Assembly (NCBI RefSeq): GCF_900104095.1
Contig: NZ_FNJO01000001.1
Location: 62,001 to 126,000 of the forward strand
Reading direction: 5' to 3'
Source: Ralstonia sp. 25mfcol4.1
GTDB lineage: Bacteria; Pseudomonadota; Gammaproteobacteria; Burkholderiales; Burkholderiaceae
DNA length: 64,000 nucleotides
Shown here: positions 19,262 to 28,376 of the stretch, in pieces
Numbering within the stretch: position 1 is the stretch's first letter
Layout: the number at the start of each line of letters is the position of its first letter
Position numbers and translations under genes: made by a program
Notes under the pieces: model-generated
Told to the model about the DNA's origin: nothing
What the model saw: the letters and a program-made list of their open reading frames with translations, nothing else
Databases searched by the model: none

Positions 19262-20188
19262 TCATTGCCCTGTGGATGCGGCGTTCGCGTTGCTGTTCGA
19301 CAGGCCCCAGACGTATGCCGTCAGCATGCGAATGCGTTCGGGCGTCAGGATTTCCTCATGGGCTGGCATATGGCCGTTGTGCCCCTTCAGGATGGCATCG
19401 ACGATCACGCCTTCCGAACTGCCATACAGCCACACGTTGTCGGACAGGTTGGGCGCGCCAAGCGCCTGGTTGCCCTTGCCGCTCGCGCCATGACAGGCCG
19501 CACAGGTGGACTTGAACGTGCTTTCGCCGCGCGACGCCCGGATCGGGTCGTAGGTCAGCCCCGACAGCGACCGCACATACTGCGCCGTATCACCGGCCAG
19601 CTTGGCATCGATCGTACCGGCAAACGGCGGCATCACGCCGTTGCGGCCCTTCGCGATCGTCTGCTGGATCGTGTCGGGATCACCGCCATACAGCCAGTCG
19701 TTATCGGTCAGGTTCGGGAAGCCGCGGCTGCCGCGCGCGTCCGAGCCATGGCACTGGGCGCAATAGTTCAGAAACAGGCGCTGGCCGATTTCGCGCGCAT
19801 CGGGGTCCGCCGCTACCTGCTTGACGTCCATCTTCAGGTACTTGGCATAGATCTCGTGCTGCATCTTCTCGGCCGCCTCCCGATGCGCGGCAAGTTCGCC
19901 CTGCGTCGAGAACTTCAGCACGCCGGCGTAGGTGCCGAGGCCAGGATAGAGCACAAGGTAAGCCACGCTGAACACGCAGGCCAGCAGGAACATCCACATC
20001 CACCAGCGCGGCAGCGGGTGGTTCAGTTCGCGCAGGTCGCCGTCCCAGACATGGCCGGTGTCATCGGTGGTACTGACACCCTTCGGCATCTTCCGTTGCG
20101 AAAACAGTAGCCACACGCACCAGACGATACCAATGAGCGCGATGGCCGTGATGTAGTAGCCCCAAAAATCGGAAATGAAATCGCTCAT
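19262..20188 (-). CDS. ccoP: cbb3 cytochrome c oxidase subunit III (diheme) CcoP
   Basis: Diheme cytochrome c subunit that passes electrons to the oxidase core; 308 residues. Two membrane helices (about 9–30 and 63–82) are followed by two heme-binding motifs, CAQCH at 143–147 and CAACH at 229–233, with distal methionines in VMPPFAG and GHMPAHEE. The length and double-helix N-terminus fit CcoP. It starts five bases after the ccoQ stop, so co-translation is likely. Confidence 0.97.
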   Translation of the reverse strand: MSDFISDFWGYYITAIALIGIVWCVWLLFSQRKMPKGVSTTDDTGHVWDGDLRELNHPLPRWWMWMFLLACVFSVAYLVLYPGLGTYAGVLKFSTQGELAAHREAAEKMQHEIYAKYLKMDVKQVAADPDAREIGQRLFLNYCAQCHGSDARGSRGFPNLTDNDWLYGGDPDTIQQTIAKGRNGVMPPFAGTIDAKLAGDTAQYVRSLSGLTYDPIRASRGESTFKSTCAACHGASGKGNQALGAPNLSDNVWLYGSSEGVIVDAILKGHNGHMPAHEEILTPERIRMLTAYVWGLSNSNANAASTGQ

Positions 20189-20193
20189 GGTTA

Positions 20194-20352
20194 CTAGTTC
20201 CGGCTTGGATTGTTATGTTCGTCCGGCAAGGCAAACGGCAACATCGCCGATTCCTCGTTGGCAGCCTTGCGGCCCGCCGACCACGCCCACCAGCAGATGG
20301 CCAGGAACGTCAGCAGCGACAGGACAGTGGCGATGGAAGTCACGATCACCAT
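20194..20352 (-). CDS. ccoQ: cbb3 oxidase small subunit CcoQ
   Basis: A 52-residue protein between ccoO and ccoP. It starts MVIVTSIATVLSLLTFLAIC, one membrane helix, then WWAWSAGRKAANEE and an acidic/Pro tail, the pattern of CcoQ (FixQ). An AAGGAG site lies ten bases before ATG 20352; an ATG five bases upstream is out of frame and stops at once. CcoQ stabilises the interaction of CcoP with the CcoNO core. Confidence 0.93.
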   Translation of the reverse strand: MVIVTSIATVLSLLTFLAICWWAWSAGRKAANEESAMLPFALPDEHNNPSRN

Positions 20353-20356
20353 GGCA

Positions 20357-21046
20357 TTACTCCTTGGCGGGTGCGGCCGTCTCGGCCGCAGGCGCTGCGG
20401 CAGCGGGTGCCGTATCCAGACGGACGTTGCGACGGTTCAGGCCCAGACCCTGCAAGTACGCGACCATGGCGTCCTCTTCGGTCTTGCCCACCAGCTCTTC
20501 CGGTGCGCCTGCGATGTCGGCATCCGTATAGGGCACGCCCAGACGCTGCAGCGCGCGCATGCGGGCCTGGACCGAATCGGTCGGCAGCGGCGTCTTTTCG
20601 AGCCACGGATACGACGGCATCACCGATTCGGGCACCACGTCGCGCGGATTGCGCAGGTGGATGCGCTGCCAGTCATCGGAATACCGCCCACCCACGCGGG
20701 CCAGATCCGGACCAGTTCGCTTGGAACCCCACAGGAATGGGTGGTCATATACCGACTCGCCCGCCGTGGAGAAATGGCCATAACGCTCGGTTTCGGCCTG
20801 CAGCGTGCGCACCTGTTGCGAATGGCAACCCACGCAGCCTTCACGGATATAGATGTCACGCCCCATCAGCCGCAACGGCGAATACGGCGTGATGCCCGGA
20901 TCGGGCTGGGTGGTGGAGTGCTGGAAAAACAGCGGCACGATCTGCACCAGACCGGCAATGCTGACCACGATGATTGTCGCGATGATCAGCCAGCCGACGT
21001 TCTTTTCCAGCGTCTCGTGCCTGAAAAATCCTTGATTCTGAGACAT
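20357..21046 (-). CDS. ccoO: cbb3 cytochrome c oxidase subunit II (monoheme) CcoO
   Basis: Membrane-anchored monoheme cytochrome c, 229 residues. One N-terminal helix (about 19–40) is followed by the heme site CVGCH at 71–75 and the conserved [18 protein letters not shown] and [20 protein letters not shown] stretches of CcoO. The Ala/Pro-rich end is not conserved. It starts 21 bases after ccoN and works with CcoN as the minimal oxidase core. Confidence 0.97.
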   Translation of the reverse strand: MSQNQGFFRHETLEKNVGWLIIATIIVVSIAGLVQIVPLFFQHSTTQPDPGITPYSPLRLMGRDIYIREGCVGCHSQQVRTLQAETERYGHFSTAGESVYDHPFLWGSKRTGPDLARVGGRYSDDWQRIHLRNPRDVVPESVMPSYPWLEKTPLPTDSVQARMRALQRLGVPYTDADIAGAPEELVGKTEEDAMVAYLQGLGLNRRNVRLDTAPAAAAPAAETAAPAKE

Positions 21047-21067
21047 TGTTTGCGTCCTCGGCTCTGG

Positions 21068-22516
21068 TCAGTGGGCGGAAGCCGGCAGGCTGGCCGGGAT
21101 CGGCGCATCCACGGTCGGCTTGCCGGCGATGGTGCGGAACACGTTGTAGGCCATGATGAACATGCCACCCAGGAAGCACAGGCCACCGGCCAGACGGATC
21201 AGGTAGAACGGATACTTGGCCTTGACCGCCTCCACGAACGCGTAGGTCAGCGTGCCGTCCGGCTGCGTGGCGCGCCACATCAGCCCTTCCATCACACCGG
21301 CGATCCACATCGAGGCGATATAGAGCACCACGCCGATCGTGGCCACCCAGAAGTGCAACTCGATCAGACGCGTGCTGTACATCTGCTTTTCACCGAACAG
21401 GCGCGGGATCAGGTAGTAGAGCGAGCCAATCGAAATCATCGCGACCCAGCCCAGCGCGCCCGAATGGACGTGGCCGATCGTCCAGTCCGTGTAGTGCGAC
21501 AGCGCATTCACGGTCTTGATCGACATCATCGAGCCCTCGAACGTGGCCATGCCGTAGAACGACAGCGCCACCACCAGGAACTTGAGGATCGGGTCGGTGC
21601 GCAGCTTGTGCCAGGCACCGGACATGGTCATGATCCCGTTGATCATGCCGCCCCACGACGGCGCGAGCAGGATCAGCGAGAACACCATGCCCAGCGACTG
21701 TGCCCAGTCGGGCAGCGCGGTGTATTGCAGATGGTGCGGGCCGGCCCACATGTAGGTGAAGTTGAGCGCCCAGAAGTGGACGATCGACAGGCGATAGGAA
21801 TAGATCGGACGCTCGGCCTGCTTCGGGATGAAGTAGTACATCATGCCCAGGAAGCTGGTGGTCAGGAAGAAGCCCACGGCGTTGTGGCCGTACCACCACT
21901 GGATCATGGCGTCCTGCACACCCGCATAGGCGGAATACGACTTCCACATCGACGCCGGCATCTCGATGTTGTTGACGATATGCAGGATGGCGATGGTCAG
22001 GATGTAGGCGCCGAAGAACCAGTTGGCCACGTAGATGTGCCGGGTCTTGCGCTTGACAATCGTGCCGAAAAAGACGATGGCGTAGGCCACCCATACCAGC
22101 GTGATCAGGATGTCGATCGGCCATTCGAGCTCGGCATACTCCTTCGAGCTCGTGATGCCCATTGGCAGCGTGATCGCGGCGGCCACGATGACGATCTGCC
22201 AGCCCCAGAACGTGAATGCCGCGAGCGGCCCGCAGAACAGGCGCGCCTGGCAGGTGCGCTGCACCACGTAATACGACGTGGCAAACAACGCGCTGCCGCC
22301 AAATGCGAAGATCACCGCATTGGTATGCAGCGGCCGCAGTCGGCCGAACGACAGCCACGGCGTATTGAAATTCAGATCCGGCCAGATCAATTGCGCCGCA
22401 AGCAGAACGCCTACGGCCATGCCGACGATGCCCCAGACCACGGTCATGACGGCAAACTGCCGCACTACACCGTAGTTGAAGGTGTCGACGCGTGGAGACG
22501 CGGTGGTGACAGCCAT
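21068..22516 (-). CDS. ccoN: cbb3 cytochrome c oxidase catalytic subunit CcoN
   Basis: Heme-copper oxidase subunit I of C type, which reduces oxygen to water with very high affinity; 482 residues and about 12 membrane helices. Family motifs include [24 protein letters not shown] (copper-B histidine region) and [20 protein letters not shown] (copper-B and heme ligands). It is the first gene of ccoNOQPGH. An FNR box (22588–22601) lies about 78 bp upstream of the start, matching low-oxygen induction. Confidence 0.97.
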   Translation of the reverse strand: MAVTTASPRVDTFNYGVVRQFAVMTVVWGIVGMAVGVLLAAQLIWPDLNFNTPWLSFGRLRPLHTNAVIFAFGGSALFATSYYVVQRTCQARLFCGPLAAFTFWGWQIVIVAAAITLPMGITSSKEYAELEWPIDILITLVWVAYAIVFFGTIVKRKTRHIYVANWFFGAYILTIAILHIVNNIEMPASMWKSYSAYAGVQDAMIQWWYGHNAVGFFLTTSFLGMMYYFIPKQAERPIYSYRLSIVHFWALNFTYMWAGPHHLQYTALPDWAQSLGMVFSLILLAPSWGGMINGIMTMSGAWHKLRTDPILKFLVVALSFYGMATFEGSMMSIKTVNALSHYTDWTIGHVHSGALGWVAMISIGSLYYLIPRLFGEKQMYSTRLIELHFWVATIGVVLYIASMWIAGVMEGLMWRATQPDGTLTYAFVEAVKAKYPFYLIRLAGGLCFLGGMFIMAYNVFRTIAGKPTVDAPIPASLPASAH

Positions 22517-22559
22517 TCAGACCCCCAAGCTAAGTAAGAATAAACCTATTGACTGTGTG

Positions 22560-22601
22560 ACTTTAGAAAAACAGAGCGCTCGTCGTGTTGACTTCAATCA
22601 A
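22560..22601 (-). promoter_or_regulatory. FNR-dependent promoter of ccoNOQPGH
   Basis: Minus strand TTGATTGAAGTCAA (22601–22588) matches the FNR consensus TTGATnnnnATCAA at nine of ten specified bases. If it is centred at −41.5, transcription would start near 22553 and the −10 position holds TAAAGT (22565–22560), four of six bases of TATAAT. This is a class II activation layout, about 37 bases ahead of the start codon. Confidence 0.8.
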
Positions 22602-22685
22602 TCCTTACGCACCACGCACGAACTGTTTTCGCCGGGTAATGTCTGTGCACCGGTCTTGCACCAGGACGCATTGGCCCGATTCGCC

Positions 22686-22853
22686 CTACCGGGCATGTTC
22701 GGGCCGCTGCGGCTTGTCGTTATCGAGCAGGATGGCTTCGGCGGGCCGGTCCAGGTCGTCGTATTGACCCGCATGCAGCGCCCACCACAAGACCCCGGCG
22801 ATCAATGCCACCAGCACCAGGCTCATCGGCACCAACAGATATAGCGTTTCCAT
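22686..22853 (-). CDS. ccoS: cbb3 oxidase maturation protein CcoS
   Basis: A 55-residue protein starting METLYLLVPMSLVLVALIAG, one membrane helix, then VLWWALHAGQYDDLDRPAEAIL, the conserved CcoS pattern (W..R.GQYDDL.GPA..IL). CcoS is needed to insert heme or copper cofactors into cbb3 oxidase. Its ATG overlaps the ccoI TGA by one base (TGATG), so it is coupled to ccoI and should come under the ccoI FNR promoter. The Arg/Lys-rich end is variable. Confidence 0.93.
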   Translation of the reverse strand: METLYLLVPMSLVLVALIAGVLWWALHAGQYDDLDRPAEAILLDNDKPQRPEHAR

Positions 22854-25456
22854 CAGGACTCCCCATCCGGCGCTTCGGGTGCCGCTGCCTTGACGCGCAG
22901 CAACCGCCACGCATTGGCCACAACCAGCAGCGACGACACCGACATGCCGATCCCGGCCATCCAGGCCGTAACGTGACCCGTCGCGGCCAGCGGGATGGCC
23001 ACCACGTTGTAGGCGAAGGCCCAGCCGAGGTTCTGTCGCACCACGCGGCGGGCGCGACGGGCAGCCGCGACGGCGGTCGCGATCTCCGCCACCCCGCCGT
23101 GCGTCAGCACCGCATCGGCCCCTGCCTGCGCCAGCGGCGCGCCGCTACCGATGGCAATCGATACCTGCGCCTGCGCCAGCACCGGGGCATCGTTGATGCC
23201 GTCGCCCACGGCCAGCACCACCGCACCGCGTTGCTGCAGCGCGGCCACGTACTCGCGCTTGCCTTCGGGTGTCACGGCGCCGAGGGCGGTAGCCATGCCG
23301 AAACGGTCGGCCCACCAGCGCACGGCCGCCATCTCATCGCCCGACACGAGGTGGCAGCGCACGCCAAGCGAATCCAGCGCGCGAAGCAATGCACGGGTCT
23401 GGCCGCGCTCGACATCGGCGAGCAGGAAGCAGGCGAGCGGGCCCGTGGCGTCGCCCAGCCACACCTGCGTGGCGCCCGGGTGACTCTCGTGCCCCCATTC
23501 GCCGGCGTCCGCGCTGGAGGAGAGCGCGGCCACGTACGCGCGTCGCCCAAGGCGAAGCCGGCAACCGTCGACCGACGCTTCGAGCCCCTGCCCCGGCACA
23601 TTGCGCAGGTCGCTCACTGTGGGTCGACCCGTGCCCGCGTCGTCGCAAGATTCGGCAAACGCCCGTGCAATCGGATGCTCGCCGCCACGCTCCATGGCGG
23701 CCGCGACGCGTCGGCAACCCTGCGCATCGAGTGCCCCGAAAGTCTGTGTGGAAACCAGCGCGAAGCGGCCTTCAGTCAGCGTGCCGGTCTTGTCGAGCAC
23801 TACGTCGGTCACCCGCGCCAATGCTTCGAGCGCATGCGCGCGTGTCAGCAACATCCCGCGCCGCGACAGCGCCGCCCCCGCGGCCGCCAGCGCGGCCGGC
23901 GTGGCCAGCGACAGCGCACAGGGACAGCTGACAACCAGCACCGCCACCGTCACCAGCAACGCGCGCGACGGATCGATCCACAGCGCCCAGACCGCCCCGG
24001 TCGCCACCGCCATGATCAGCAGCGTGCCGACGAACCAGCCGGCCACGCGATCGGCCACTTGCGCCAGCCTCGGCTTGTCCGCCAGCGCCCGGTCCAGCAC
24101 GGCGACGATCTCGGCCAGACGCGTTTGCGCGCCAATACGCTCGATACGTATTTCCAGCGGGCTGGCGGCATTGAAGCAGCCCGCCAGCACGGCGTCGCCC
24201 GCCACGCGCTTCACCGGCCGCGCCTCGCCCGTCAGCATTGATTCATCGAGCTCGCTCGCGCCGGCCAGCACCACGCCGTCGGCGGGCACGATCTCGCCGG
24301 CCTTGACGCGAATACGGTCTCCCGGCTGCAATCTGGCGACCGGAATGCGCTCGCCCGCCCCGCCGGCCTGCGCCAGCCGCTCGCAGGTGGCCGGCAACTG
24401 CCGCGCCAGCATTTCCGCGCCGCTGCGCGATGCCTGGCGCACCCGCAGTTCCAGGTAGCGCGCCAGCAACAGGAACGCGACAAACATCGTCACGGAATCG
24501 AAATAGACCTCGCCCACGCCGCGCGCGGTGGCCACGGCGCTGGCCAGGAACCCTGCCGCCACGCCGATGGCGACCGGCACGTCCATGCCCATGTGGCGGT
24601 GGCGCAGCGACCGCCAGGCGCCGGCAAAGATCGGCCACGCGGAATAGAGAACGACCGGAACGGTCAGGGCGAAGCTGGCCCAGCGCATCAATTGCAGTTG
24701 GCCGGGATCGATGGTGGCCTCATGCGTGTAGAGGGGCCACGCGTACATCATCACCTGCATCATGCCGAGCATGGCCACCGCCATCCGCATCAGCAGGCTG
24801 CGGCGTTCGCGGCGGTCCTGCTGGTCGGAGCGCGACACTTCGAACGGCCACGCTGCATAGCCGATATCGGCCAGGCTGGACAGCAGGTTGGCCACGCCTT
24901 GCGAGGCGTCGCGCCACCGCACGACGACGCGGCGCGTCGCCACGTTGGCCACCACCGATTCCACCCCGTCGAGCCGCCCGAGATGCTGTTCGATCAGCCA
25001 GGCGCAGGCAGCACAGCGGATGTTTTCCGGCGCCAGCGTCACCTCGGAACGGCCCTCTCCCGCCGGTCGCACGAACTGGCCGCGCAGTTCCGGGCTGTCG
25101 TAGGCCGCCCAGACCGGCTCGGCTTCGCGCCGCGCTTCGGCGTCGATCGGACGCGCAAAGCGCGTGACATCGCCATAGAGATGGCCGAAACCGCCCGCGT
25201 GCAGCGTCTGCGCCAGGGTCTGGCAGCCACCGCAGCAGAAGGCGCGCGGCTGGCCGTCAATCTGGACGACAAACGGCGCGGCGCCCGTCAGCGGCTGGCC
25301 GCAATGGAAACAATCGGTGGAATCTGAGGCTGTTGATGCAGAAGACGCCGTTGCCCGCCCGGCAGAAGGGGCGTCCGAATGGTCGGCAAAGGTACTGGCC
25401 GGAACGGCGGCAGATACCAGACCTGGCGCGAAGGGGGCGGGAGTTGGAGACGACAT
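22853..25456 (-). CDS. ccoI: Copper-transporting P-type ATPase CcoI (FixI type)
   Basis: P1B-type ATPase that exports copper for cbb3 oxidase assembly; 867 residues. In order: an N-terminal Cys-rich segment (CFHCGQPL and CCGGCQTLAQ) typical of FixI, an HMA domain with CAAC, membrane helices, the actuator loop with LTGEARPV, the ion-site motif CPCALSLATP, the phosphorylation motif DKTGTLTEG, the hinge GDGINDAPVLAQA and two last helices. It is the first gene of ccoI-ccoS and has a perfect FNR box 52 bp upstream of the start. Confidence 0.96.
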   Translation of the reverse strand: MSSPTPAPFAPGLVSAAVPASTFADHSDAPSAGRATASSASTASDSTDCFHCGQPLTGAAPFVVQIDGQPRAFCCGGCQTLAQTLHAGGFGHLYGDVTRFARPIDAEARREAEPVWAAYDSPELRGQFVRPAGEGRSEVTLAPENIRCAACAWLIEQHLGRLDGVESVVANVATRRVVVRWRDASQGVANLLSSLADIGYAAWPFEVSRSDQQDRRERRSLLMRMAVAMLGMMQVMMYAWPLYTHEATIDPGQLQLMRWASFALTVPVVLYSAWPIFAGAWRSLRHRHMGMDVPVAIGVAAGFLASAVATARGVGEVYFDSVTMFVAFLLLARYLELRVRQASRSGAEMLARQLPATCERLAQAGGAGERIPVARLQPGDRIRVKAGEIVPADGVVLAGASELDESMLTGEARPVKRVAGDAVLAGCFNAASPLEIRIERIGAQTRLAEIVAVLDRALADKPRLAQVADRVAGWFVGTLLIMAVATGAVWALWIDPSRALLVTVAVLVVSCPCALSLATPAALAAAGAALSRRGMLLTRAHALEALARVTDVVLDKTGTLTEGRFALVSTQTFGALDAQGCRRVAAAMERGGEHPIARAFAESCDDAGTGRPTVSDLRNVPGQGLEASVDGCRLRLGRRAYVAALSSSADAGEWGHESHPGATQVWLGDATGPLACFLLADVERGQTRALLRALDSLGVRCHLVSGDEMAAVRWWADRFGMATALGAVTPEGKREYVAALQQRGAVVLAVGDGINDAPVLAQAQVSIAIGSGAPLAQAGADAVLTHGGVAEIATAVAAARRARRVVRQNLGWAFAYNVVAIPLAATGHVTAWMAGIGMSVSSLLVVANAWRLLRVKAAAPEAPDGES

Positions 25457-25479
25457 GGCGCGCTTTTATTACCCAGTGG

Positions 25480-25521
25480 ATACTAGGTACCTTGCGCGCG
25501 CCCTACCTTGATACAAATCAA
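25480..25521 (-). promoter_or_regulatory. Class II FNR-dependent promoter of ccoI-ccoS
   Basis: Minus strand TTGATTTGTATCAA (25521–25508) is a perfect FNR consensus site. A −10 element TAGTAT (25485–25480) predicts a start near 25473, placing the box centre at exactly −41.5, the canonical class II position. Confidence 0.88.
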
Positions 25522-25615
25522 ACTTGGGGAAACACTCCCAAAATTGCTTCCCGCAGGTGTCCGGCAAACAACGGAGGCCGGCCGGATGCCTTGACGTGCC
25601 CTGACTTCAGGTCGG

Positions 25616-26713
25616 TCAGGTCAGCGAGGTATCCATCACCCGGCGTTCCGACTCCAGGTACTCCCGCGACTGCATCTCGATGATCCGCGACACGGTCCGG
25701 TGGAACTCGTTGGCCATCTGCCCTTCCGTGTACAGCTCGTCGGCCGGCACTTCGGCAGAGATCAGCAGCTTGACCTTGTGGTCGTAGAACACGTCGATCA
25801 GCCAGGTGAAGCGGCGCGCCTCCGACGACATCCGCGGCGTCATCTTCGGCACGTCCGAAAGAATCACGGTGTGGAATTGCGAGGCAATTTCCAGATAGTC
25901 GTTCTGCGAACGCGGTCCGCCGCACAGCGTGGCGAAATCGAACCAGACCACGCCGTTGGCCTTGCGCAGCGCCTTGATCTCGCGATGCTCGATATGGAGA
26001 ATCGGCGATTCGTCGGCGGTACCGGCGATCGACACGAACGCGTCGCGCAGTGCGGCGCTGGCCTCACGGCCCAGCGGCGTGTGGTACGCCTGCACCTGTT
26101 CCAGCGCCCGCTTCCGGTAATCGATCCCGGCGTCAACGTTCAGGACGTCGAGCTTCGTCTGCAGAAGCTGGATGGCCGGCAGCACGCGGTCGCGGTGGAG
26201 GCCGTCCGGGTACAACAGGTCCGGGCGATAGTTCGAGGTCATCACGAACTGCACGCCGTTGTCGAACAGCTGCTGCAGCAGGCGGTGCAGGATCATGGCA
26301 TCCGCCACGTCGCTGACGTGAAATTCGTCGAAACAGATCAGACGGAAACGGCGCGCGATGCGCCTGGCCAGCTCGTCGAGCGGATCGGGGCGACCCCGCA
26401 GCTCCTCGAGCTCGCGATGCACCTCGCGCATGAATTCGTGGAAATGCAGCCGGGTCTTGCGCACCACCGGCACGCAGGAATAGAAGCTGTCCATCAGGAA
26501 CGACTTGCCGCGCCCCACCCCACCCCACAGGTACACGCCCTTGGGCACGTCAGGGTGTACCAGCAGCTTCTTCAGCGCGTTGTTGCGGCGGCTTTTGTAC
26601 GCCACCCACTCGTCGTAGCACTGCTGCAGCCGGGCCACGGCGCGCAATTGCGCCTCGTCGGACTGGTAGCCGCGCTGCTTGAGTTCGTGTTCGTAAAACT
26701 CGGTGACGTTCAT
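25616..26713 (-). CDS. zapE: AFG1/ZapE-family ATPase
   Basis: ATPase of the AFG1/ZapE family; in E. coli ZapE acts at the division ring under stress or low oxygen. It has 365 residues, normal length. Walker A GGVGRGKSFLMD, Walker B LICFDEFHVSDVADAMIL and the sensor-like QFVMTSNYRPDLLYPDGL are all family hallmarks. It is 92 bp downstream of the dihydrolipoyl dehydrogenase gene, but a strong terminator-like hairpin lies between, so the two may be only partly co-transcribed. Confidence 0.95.
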   Translation of the reverse strand: MNVTEFYEHELKQRGYQSDEAQLRAVARLQQCYDEWVAYKSRRNNALKKLLVHPDVPKGVYLWGGVGRGKSFLMDSFYSCVPVVRKTRLHFHEFMREVHRELEELRGRPDPLDELARRIARRFRLICFDEFHVSDVADAMILHRLLQQLFDNGVQFVMTSNYRPDLLYPDGLHRDRVLPAIQLLQTKLDVLNVDAGIDYRKRALEQVQAYHTPLGREASAALRDAFVSIAGTADESPILHIEHREIKALRKANGVVWFDFATLCGGPRSQNDYLEIASQFHTVILSDVPKMTPRMSSEARRFTWLIDVFYDHKVKLLISAEVPADELYTEGQMANEFHRTVSRIIEMQSREYLESERRVMDTSLT

Positions 26714-26747
26714 GTCGGGGCTCGGAAATGCCGGGGTGCTTCAAGCG

Positions 26748-26780
26748 AAAACGGCGCGCCGCAGGAATCGCGGCGCGCCG
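26748..26780 (-). terminator. Terminator after the 2-oxoglutarate dehydrogenase operon
   Basis: A perfect 10-bp GC stem GGCGCGCCGC / GCGGCGCGCC (26753–26762, 26770–26779) is followed on the minus strand by GTTTTCG. It probably ends most transcripts of the odh operon, with some read-through into zapE. Confidence 0.75.
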
Positions 26781-26805
26781 GTGTTCACCAGGAGGTGAAC
26801 GGGTA

Positions 26806-28230
26806 TTACATGTTCAGCTGACGCTTGTCGACGGCCAGCGCCGCTTCGCGCATGACTTCCGACATCGACGGGTGCGGGTGGCAGACGCGACCGATGTCTT
26901 CGCTTGCGGCCTTGAACTCCATGGCCACCACGGCTTCGGCGATCAGGTCCGAAGCATTGGCTGCCACGATGTGCACGCCCAGGATCTCGTCGGTCTTGGC
27001 GTCCGCCAGCATCTTGACGAAGCCGTCGGCTGCGCCCATGCCCAGTGCACGGCCATTGGCCATGAACGGGAACTGGCCCGACTTGTACTCGCGGCCTTCG
27101 GCCTTGAGCTGTTGCTCGGTCTTGCCGACCCACGCGATTTCCGGGAACGTGTAGATGACCCAGGGAACCGTGTTGAAGTCGATGTGCGGCTTCTGGCCAA
27201 CGATGCGCTCGGCCACGGCCACGCCTTCGTCTTCGGCCTTGTGCGCCAGCATCGGGCCACGCACCACGTCGCCGATTGCCCAGATGCCCGGCACCTTGGT
27301 CTGGCAGTGGTCGTCGACTTCGATGAAGCCACGTTGATCCACGCCCAGGCCAACCGCTTCCAGGCCCAGGTTGTCGGTGTTCGGCACGCGGCCAACCGAT
27401 ACGATCAGACGATCGACCTCGAGCGTCTGGTCCTTGCCGTCCTTGTCGGTGTAGGCAACGGTGACGTTGTCCTTGCCGGTCTTGACTTCGTTGACCTTGA
27501 CGCTCAGGTGGAACTTCAGGCCCTGCTTGGTCAGCAGCTTCTGGGCTTCCTTGGCCACGCCTTCGTCGGCGGCGCCCAGGAACGCGGGCAACGCTTCGAG
27601 CACGGTCACGTCGGCACCCAGGCGGCGCCAGACCGAACCGAGTTCCAGGCCGATCACGCCGGCGCCAATCACGCCCAGCTTCTTCGGTACCGTCTCAAAC
27701 TTCAGCGCGCCTTCGTTGTCGCTGATCAGCTTGTTGTCGACGGGGATACCGGGCAGATGGCGGGCCTTCGAACCCGTGGCGATGATGACCTGCTTGGCAG
27801 TCAGCGTTTCGCCGTTCACTTCGACCTGGAAGCCTTCAGCGGCCTTGCCGGCGAACTTGCCGTAGCCCTTGAACAGCGTGACCTTGTTCTTGCGGAACAG
27901 GAACTCGATGCCCTTGGTCATCTTGCCGACGATGTCATCCTTGCGCTTGAGCATCTTGGCCACGTCGACCTTGATGTCACCCACGGTGATGCCGTGGTCG
28001 GCCAGGTGGTGCGAGGCGTTCTCGAACTCTTCCGAGGAAGCCAGCAGCGCCTTGGACGGGATGCAGCCCACGTTCAGGCAGGTGCCACCCAGGCGGGCTT
28101 CGCCCTTGGGATCGTCATAGGCGTTGCCTTCCAGGCAGGCCACGTTCAGGCCCAGCTGGGCAGCACGGATGGCGGCGATGTAGCCGCCGGGGCCGGCGCC
28201 GATCACCAGCACGTCGAATTGTTTGCTCAT
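26806..28230 (-). CDS. lpdA: Dihydrolipoyl dehydrogenase (E3) of 2-oxoglutarate dehydrogenase
   Basis: FAD enzyme that reoxidises the lipoyl groups of the E2 subunit with NAD+; 474 residues. The FAD motif VIGAGPGGYIAAIRAAQLG, the redox-active pair Cys51/Cys56 in GGTCLNVGCIPSK, the NAD motif GVIGAGVIGLELGSVWRRLG and the C-terminal catalytic HPHPSMSE are present. It is the third gene of an odhA-odhB-odhL operon, so it probably serves this complex. No lipoyl domain is fused at its N-terminus, unlike some pyruvate dehydrogenase E3 proteins of the group. Confidence 0.97.
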   Translation of the reverse strand: MSKQFDVLVIGAGPGGYIAAIRAAQLGLNVACLEGNAYDDPKGEARLGGTCLNVGCIPSKALLASSEEFENASHHLADHGITVGDIKVDVAKMLKRKDDIVGKMTKGIEFLFRKNKVTLFKGYGKFAGKAAEGFQVEVNGETLTAKQVIIATGSKARHLPGIPVDNKLISDNEGALKFETVPKKLGVIGAGVIGLELGSVWRRLGADVTVLEALPAFLGAADEGVAKEAQKLLTKQGLKFHLSVKVNEVKTGKDNVTVAYTDKDGKDQTLEVDRLIVSVGRVPNTDNLGLEAVGLGVDQRGFIEVDDHCQTKVPGIWAIGDVVRGPMLAHKAEDEGVAVAERIVGQKPHIDFNTVPWVIYTFPEIAWVGKTEQQLKAEGREYKSGQFPFMANGRALGMGAADGFVKMLADAKTDEILGVHIVAANASDLIAEAVVAMEFKAASEDIGRVCHPHPSMSEVMREAALAVDKRQLNM

Positions 28231-28308
28231 GGGAAATATCTCTTTGGCACGTCATGCCTGCGCCAATATGGCAGGCATCCGGCGGCATCGTGCAGATGCG
28301 CTCGCCGG

Positions 28309-28332
28309 GTCCCCGCACCGCGGCGCGGGGAC
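28309..28332 (-). repeat. Intercistronic hairpin between odhB and odhL
   Basis: Perfect 8-bp arms GTCCCCGC / GCGGGGAC with an 8-base loop and no T-run. It may protect the upstream message or tune the ratio of E2 to E3. Confidence 0.5.
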
Positions 28333-28376
28333 GACGACAAACGAAAGACGGAGTGTCTGTCTGGGGACAGGACCGA

